Part shown: in pieces, positions 59,860 through 64,000 of the stretch
Numbering within the stretch: the first letter of the stretch is position 1
Layout: each line of letters begins with the position of its first letter
Assembly: GCA_034509735.1 (NCBI GenBank)
Contig: JACGWO010000005.1
Location: forward strand, 29,108,479 to 29,172,478
Direction of reading: 5' to 3'
DNA length: 64,000 nucleotides
Source: Sesamum alatum
Taxonomy: Eukaryota > Streptophyta > Magnoliopsida > Lamiales > Pedaliaceae
Translations under genes and position numbers: made by a program
Notes under the pieces: generated by a model
Seen by the model: the letters and a program-made list of their open reading frames with translations, nothing else
Databases searched by the model: none
Told to the model about the DNA's origin: nothing

Positions 59860-60143
59860 ATGGGAAACTGCCAAGCCATCGACAATGCAACGCTAGTAAT
59901 CCAGCACCCCAACGGCAAAGTGGATAAGCTCTACTCCCCCGTCGCCGCCACTGAAATCATGAAGATCAACCCTGGCCACTACGTCGCACTTCTCCTCACC
60001 ACCACCTTCTACTCTTCCGCCGCCGCCAAAGACGGCGGTGGAGTCAACAACAACCCTCTTCGCGTGACGCGTATCAAACTTCTCAGGCCGACTGACACTC
60101 TTGTTCTTGGCCATGTTTATAGACTTGTCACCTCCCAAGGTTG

Positions 60144-60187
<44 letters not shown>

Positions 60188-61103
60188 GTATGATGAAATT
60201 TTTGTTTCTGTTGCAGAGGTAATGAAAGGGTTGTGGGCAAAGAAGCAAGCAAAGATGCAGCAGCAGAGGAAGAATGGAGAGATGATGACAGAAAGAAGAA
60301 GTTCAGATTTTGAAGCAGTAGTTAGAACAAGTACTGATGATCATAAGAAGAACACTAATCAGGTTATATTCATTTTCTTTTTTTTTTTTTTTTTGAGTTT
60401 ATAGGAATGAATTTTTGTATGGTTTTTCAAGATTAATTTTATTGATTTTTGCTTTGTTTATTGATTTTAGAAAAATCTTGGAAATAATTTGATTAATTTA
60501 TATGTATACTGATTTTATTTTAAAAAGAAAATGATTAGGAGGGAGCTGAAATTCTTGGAGTGATGATTAATTTGCAAATGAGTTGGACTTAGAATCTTGA
60601 GATCTTGGAATCATGCTTGAGTTGTTCACTCCATCAATTTATTATTATTCATTAAAGAGAAAAAATAATTATGAAAAACAAAAACAACAAAGCAATTATT
60701 TACAATAAGGTCCGACTTAAGGCTGAAATTCTATAACTTCATAAATACGAGGTCTGGTCTGGTCTGGTCGGATTGTGTTTAAATTTTTTTAAATGAAACA
60801 TAATAAAATTGTCCCTTCAAATTTAGTCATGTGATTGTTGCGGACAAAACTGAAACGAGATTAAAGTTTAAGAATGAAAAAATCAAAATATGAATATAAG
60901 GATAATAGAAAGCAGTTTTAAGCTCATATATATTCAATAATAATTTGTCCCATCTCTTAATTTTTTTCCTATTTTTGCAGGGAAAAAAAGAAGAAAGGCA
61001 TCAAAGGTCAAGAAACCATCAGACGGCTGCGATGAATTCAGGTGGATCAAAATCGAGAGCATGGCAGCCAGCATTAAAGAGCATCTCTGAGGCTGGAACC
61101 TGA
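59860..61103 (+). CDS. PADRE (DUF4228) domain protein, 3 exons
   Basis: Exons 59860-60139, 60217-60362 and 60981-61103, with GT-AG introns, join to 549 bases and 182 residues. The protein begins MGNCQAIDNATLVIQHPNGK, where Gly2 and Cys4 fit N-myristoylation and possible palmitoylation. The N-terminal block up to LVLGHVYRLVTSQEVMKGLWAKKQAKM matches the plant PADRE (DUF4228) domain, which is known from expression studies to respond to pathogens and abiotic stress; its biochemical role is unknown. The middle is Lys/Arg-rich and probably disordered. The C-terminus SRAWQPALKSISEAGT matches the short conserved end motif of this family. An insertion rich in Ala and Gly (AAAKDGGGVNNN) lies about residues 51-62. 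No frame damage is seen. Confidence 0.9.
60147..60188. repeat. (CT)n(TA)n microsatellite in PADRE intron 1
   Basis: CT units are followed directly by TA units, beginning 7 bases after the donor at 60140. They make up more than half of the 77-base intron, which is otherwise close to the lower size limit of plant introns. Length variation would change the intron size noticeably. Confidence 0.85.
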
Positions 61104-61220
61104 TCATTTTTTTTTCTTTTTTATTAATTTTATTTTTTCTTGGCTATGCTTGTCTTTAGATTTAATTTCTGAAAAATATTTAATTTAGACAAGCTCAAAA
61201 AAAAAAAAAAAAAAAAAAAC
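61104..61220 (+). promoter_or_regulatory. PADRE gene 3' region and A run
   Basis: After TGA at 61101-61103 the sequence is T-rich, with TTTTATTAATTTTATTTTTT and a weak TATTTAATTT word. An A run of about 23 bases lies at 61197-61219. Cleavage probably occurs in 61180-61260. A CT microsatellite follows at 61367-61388. Confidence 0.4.
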
Positions 61221-61401
61221 CCAAAAGTGGGGAAAATTATGAAGGTGGGGAGTGACAGCAAAATTGCAGTGTACTAAAAGGAAAGCAGATGCAGATGTGG
61301 AGAACATAATGTTTCTACTCTCTTGTCCAAATTAACTACACATATTCTCATCAATTTCCACATTATCTCTCTCTCTCTCTCTCTCTCTTAATTATAAATA
61401 C

Positions 61402-62086
61402 TCACAAAAAAAATATTTAATTATGATTAATTGTCATAATTAAAATTAAATAGTCATAATAAAAAATCGATAACTACGGCCAAACAACGGTTTTTTGCCT
61501 TGATTTTTACGAGTGTGGCTAATGAATTTGTCATGACTAAAAGTCATAGCAAAAATAAGCCATGGCAAAAATTATTTTCATGGTGGATAAGTTAAATATT
61601 TGCATCAGTTTTTATCTAGTCGTGAATAATAATAGTTAGAGAAAATTACAATTTCGGTCCCAAAATGTAGGATGGTTTGCAATATTACTTTCATACATTT
61701 TGAACTAGTCAACATTAGTCCCACACTTTAGGGAGACGTTGCAAAGTTAGTCCCACTGTTGCAATATTAGTCCCATACTTTAGAAAAATATTGCAAAGTT
61801 AGTCCCGCACTTTAGAAAAATATTGCAAAGTTAGTCCAAGAATTAGTCCCAAATGTTGCAAAGTTAGTCCCAAACGTTGAAATTTTTTAGCTGTGGGACT
61901 AACTTTGCAACGTTTTTATAAAATGTGGGACTAATATTGTCTATTTCAAGAAATATGGGACTAATATTACAAATCACCCTATATTTTGGGACCAAAATTG
62001 TAATTTTCTCTAATAGTACGTTATTTACCACGACTTTAATCCATAGCCAATAAAACCGTAGCCAATAGTAATATTTTTTCTGGTGA
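61402..62086. mobile_element. Outer miniature element split by a second element
   Basis: The left end TCACAAAAAAAATATTTAAT and the right end ATATTTTTTCTGGTGA are weak inverted repeats. The inner ACTACGGCCAAACAACGG pairs loosely with CCGTAGCCAATAGTAATA. The words CATGGTGGATAAGTTAAATA and TTGCATCAGTTTTTAT are shared with 5740-6008, so the family is probably the same CACTA-like one. The sequence is interrupted at 61637-62012 by another element. Confidence 0.45.
61637..62012. mobile_element. Nested MITE with ATAGT target duplication
   Basis: The ends TAGAGAAAATTACAATTT and AAATTGTAATTTTCTCTA are exact inverted repeats and continue through CGGTCCCAAAAT against ATTTTGGGACCA. ATAGT is present directly outside both ends (61632-61636 and 62013-62017). 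The interior holds four or five copies of an AAAGTTAGTCCCA-type unit and its complement, so it is itself a tandem and inverted array. It inserted into the outer element, so it is the younger of the two. Non-coding. Confidence 0.8.
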
Positions 62087-62091
62087 CTTTT

Positions 62092-62382
62092 TCGTTATTT
62101 ACAAAATTATAAATACCCTTATAATTTTTAATGGCCGTTTGACAATGTGCCCGTCCCAATAGTCACCATTAAATTTTCATCTAATGCTCTATAGATTATT
62201 TACTTTACCCATTCTCATAATTTTTGACATTTTTTAAAATTTAATAAGGGTAAAGTAGTAATCTTTACCTCACTATATAGGGCTACATCATTATGTTTCA
62301 TTGAGGGAAAATTTATAATTTCTCAAACAACGAGGAATATTCACAATTATCAAACTTTAAAGAAGATAGTTGTGATTTATCC
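62092..62382. mobile_element. Family X element, partial
   Basis: The right end GAAGATAGTTGTGATTTATCC and the interior landmarks TTTACCCATTCTCATAATTT, GGGTAAAGTAGTAATCTTTA and CAAACAACGAGGAATATTC belong to family X, but read in the orientation opposite to copy 2. The left end is truncated at the border of the nested pair of elements. Confidence 0.4.
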
Positions 62383-64000
62383 ATAAATAAATAACATCCA
62401 AAGTTTTAGAGGTTTTGAATTGGAGTGCATGGTCAATGTGCGGTTTTCAATTGACGATTTTATAAAATAATTTTTGTAATTGCAACTTTCAAAATCAAAA
62501 TTAAAAGTGTGGTTTCAAACGATTTAACGGTTTTAACACTCATAATAAAACAAGATGTTGACACTAATAAAAAGCAAGAATATATTTAATTAAAACTCTT
62601 TCATTGAAAAAAATAATAGATTCTCAAAATAATCAAAGTCAAATACATAATAATATAATAACATACATATAGTAGCTAAAGTCTTTAAATAACAAAATGT
62701 AACAACTTTCGGAATAATTAAAGTTAAATACACAATAGTTCAAGCTAGAATACAACTAATTTTTTTTAAAAATATCTTGAATTCCAAGTTCCAACTAAAA
62801 GGTTAAAATTGATTTGTTATTTTAAAGACTTAAATGCATTTTTTTGTATAGGGCTCAAATCTAAGTTTTATAAAAATGAATTTTGCAACGTGGACCTTTG
62901 AATATATGAACGTTGGGATTCTATATTTGAATATGAAATTCTTTTAGATAATTAATTAATTTTATCAAATTATTATATATATATAATTTAAATATTAATT
63001 ATACATTTAACAATTCTGTTCGATTTTTGGTGATTTTTTTTAAGTTCTAAATTAAAATCAAATCAATAAGTACGAGGCGATTTATTCTGAATTTAGAATT
63101 ACGATTTGGAAGAAAAATATTAAAAAATGATTCAATTCGATTTGATTTGGATGATTTTAATTTTTTTTTTTATCACCCTAGTAATCCCTTGCAATTAAGT
63201 TACCAGTACGCACTGAATCCACTCTTAAAATCGCTCAAAATTGACATAAAGGGTAATAATACATTACAATTACATGTATCAAATTTCTGTATATATATCA
63301 TAGAGGAAGAAGTAGGAGAGAAACAATAAATTGAAAAAATTCCCAGAAATATTCGAACTTATTATTTTCGGGTTGATCCACAGCAATCCTTTGATAATCA
63401 GAGGGTGTTTGGCTAAGCTTTTTTAAAACAGTTTATAAGCTCTTACATCTTATAAGATATTTTATGAGCTTATAAGATGTTGGATTTTATTTTAAAAATA
63501 AGCCCTAAAGTGTTTGGATAAAATAAGATGTTATAATTTATAAGATTTTTTTAAATATTCTAAGATGTTAGAGTGTTTGGCATAATAAGGTCTTTTTATT
63601 GCAAAATGACTGAAAAGTACGTTTTACTATTAGAATCAAATAAATTGTTATTTCTTGACATATTTTATTTCTAATATTTTAAAATTACTTTCATAAGTAG
63701 TACACATTAGTTTAACTTCTAATAAAAATCTAATAGATAATATTTTTAAAAAAAAATAAGAAAATGATGATAATTATTACCTAATTTTTTGAATAAAAAT
63801 AATATATATGTATATTAATCGTTAGTCGAATATTGACATTGATATATAATTGATATTCTCTTTGTTAACGAAATGACTATTTTCTAATCGTATAATTTTT
63901 AATGTCGTTAATTTATATTTTTTCAGTAAATATAATATCAATAGCAATTTTATTTTTATTTCATAAATAATAATTTATTAAATAGTGAAACAATTTCTCC
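62383..64000. other. Intergenic AT-rich interval to window end
   Basis: No gene is seen. 62405-63180 is AT-rich with loose GATTTGATTT-type words. The sequence at 63401 is listed separately. A 60-codon frame at 63147-63329 is AT-driven and unsupported. Confidence 0.6.
63401..63620. mobile_element. hAT-like terminus or partial element
   Basis: GAGGGTGTTTGGCTAAGCTT followed by inverted ATAAGCTCTTACATCTTATAAG / CTTATAAGATGT words resembles the ends of plant hAT-type miniature elements, which often begin with a GGGTGTTTGG word. The words AGTGTTTGGATAA and GAGTGTTTGGCATAA recur at 63512 and 63572 as direct repeats. The other end is not seen, so it is partial or runs past the window. Confidence 0.35.

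Noticed and set aside
1..64000. CRISPR arrays, bacterial operons, rRNA genes, or organelle insertions
   Set aside because: No regularly spaced direct repeats, Shine-Dalgarno-led gene strings, conserved rRNA segments or recognisable plastid/mitochondrial genes were seen.

Overview
This is a gene-poor, AT-rich stretch of plant nuclear DNA. The evidence is GT-AG introns with T-rich acceptors, CT-rich leaders, a plant NAT transporter and a plant PADRE (DUF4228) protein, and many plant-type miniature transposons. It fits a eudicot; the species cannot be fixed from the sequence alone. Only two genes look intact, both on the + strand, about 36 kb apart and with no evident functional link. The first is a 14-exon nucleobase-ascorbate transporter (NAT6-like, 531 aa) with coding span 17834-23404. 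The second is a 3-exon PADRE protein (182 aa) with coding span 59860-61103.

Region 1-16700 has no gene. It holds fold-back elements, a pogo/Emigrant-type element with TA target duplications (11942-12533), a tRNA-like SINE, several degenerate LTR-like pieces, and a sharply GC-rich island (948-1173) inside an inverted-repeat element. Region 17100-23660 is the NAT gene with promoter, leader and trailer. Region 23700-33560 is again repeats: a second SINE on the - strand, CACTA-type miniature elements (one with a clean 3-bp target duplication), a short Helitron-like element, a long near-palindrome, and several copies of one inverted-repeat family that recurs about ten times across the window (called family X below).

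Region 33560-50600 is the most unusual part. It is a cluster of dead, mutually repeated pieces of a non-LTR retrotransposon (LINE) read on the - strand, with zinc-knuckle, endonuclease and reverse transcriptase remnants. Inside the LINE open reading frame sits a 743-bp retrocopy of a host WRC-domain gene, flanked by an exact 10-bp target duplication and ending in an A-rich tail. The same LINE plus retrocopy arrangement occurs a second time about 11 kb away. There the retrocopy is itself split by a 925-bp solo LTR with a 5-bp target duplication. The layers give a relative order: LINE, then WRC retrocopy, then copying of the block, then solo LTR. The copies differ by many small insertions and deletions, so sequencing or assembly error in this block is possible.

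Region 50600-59280 holds a likely LTR remnant and a ~3-kb non-autonomous Helitron (52266-55241, - strand) with textbook ends. It is followed by more inverted-repeat elements up to the promoter of the PADRE gene, which carries a run of G tracts just upstream of its TATA box. Region 61400-64000 contains a nested pair of miniature elements and a hAT-like terminus.
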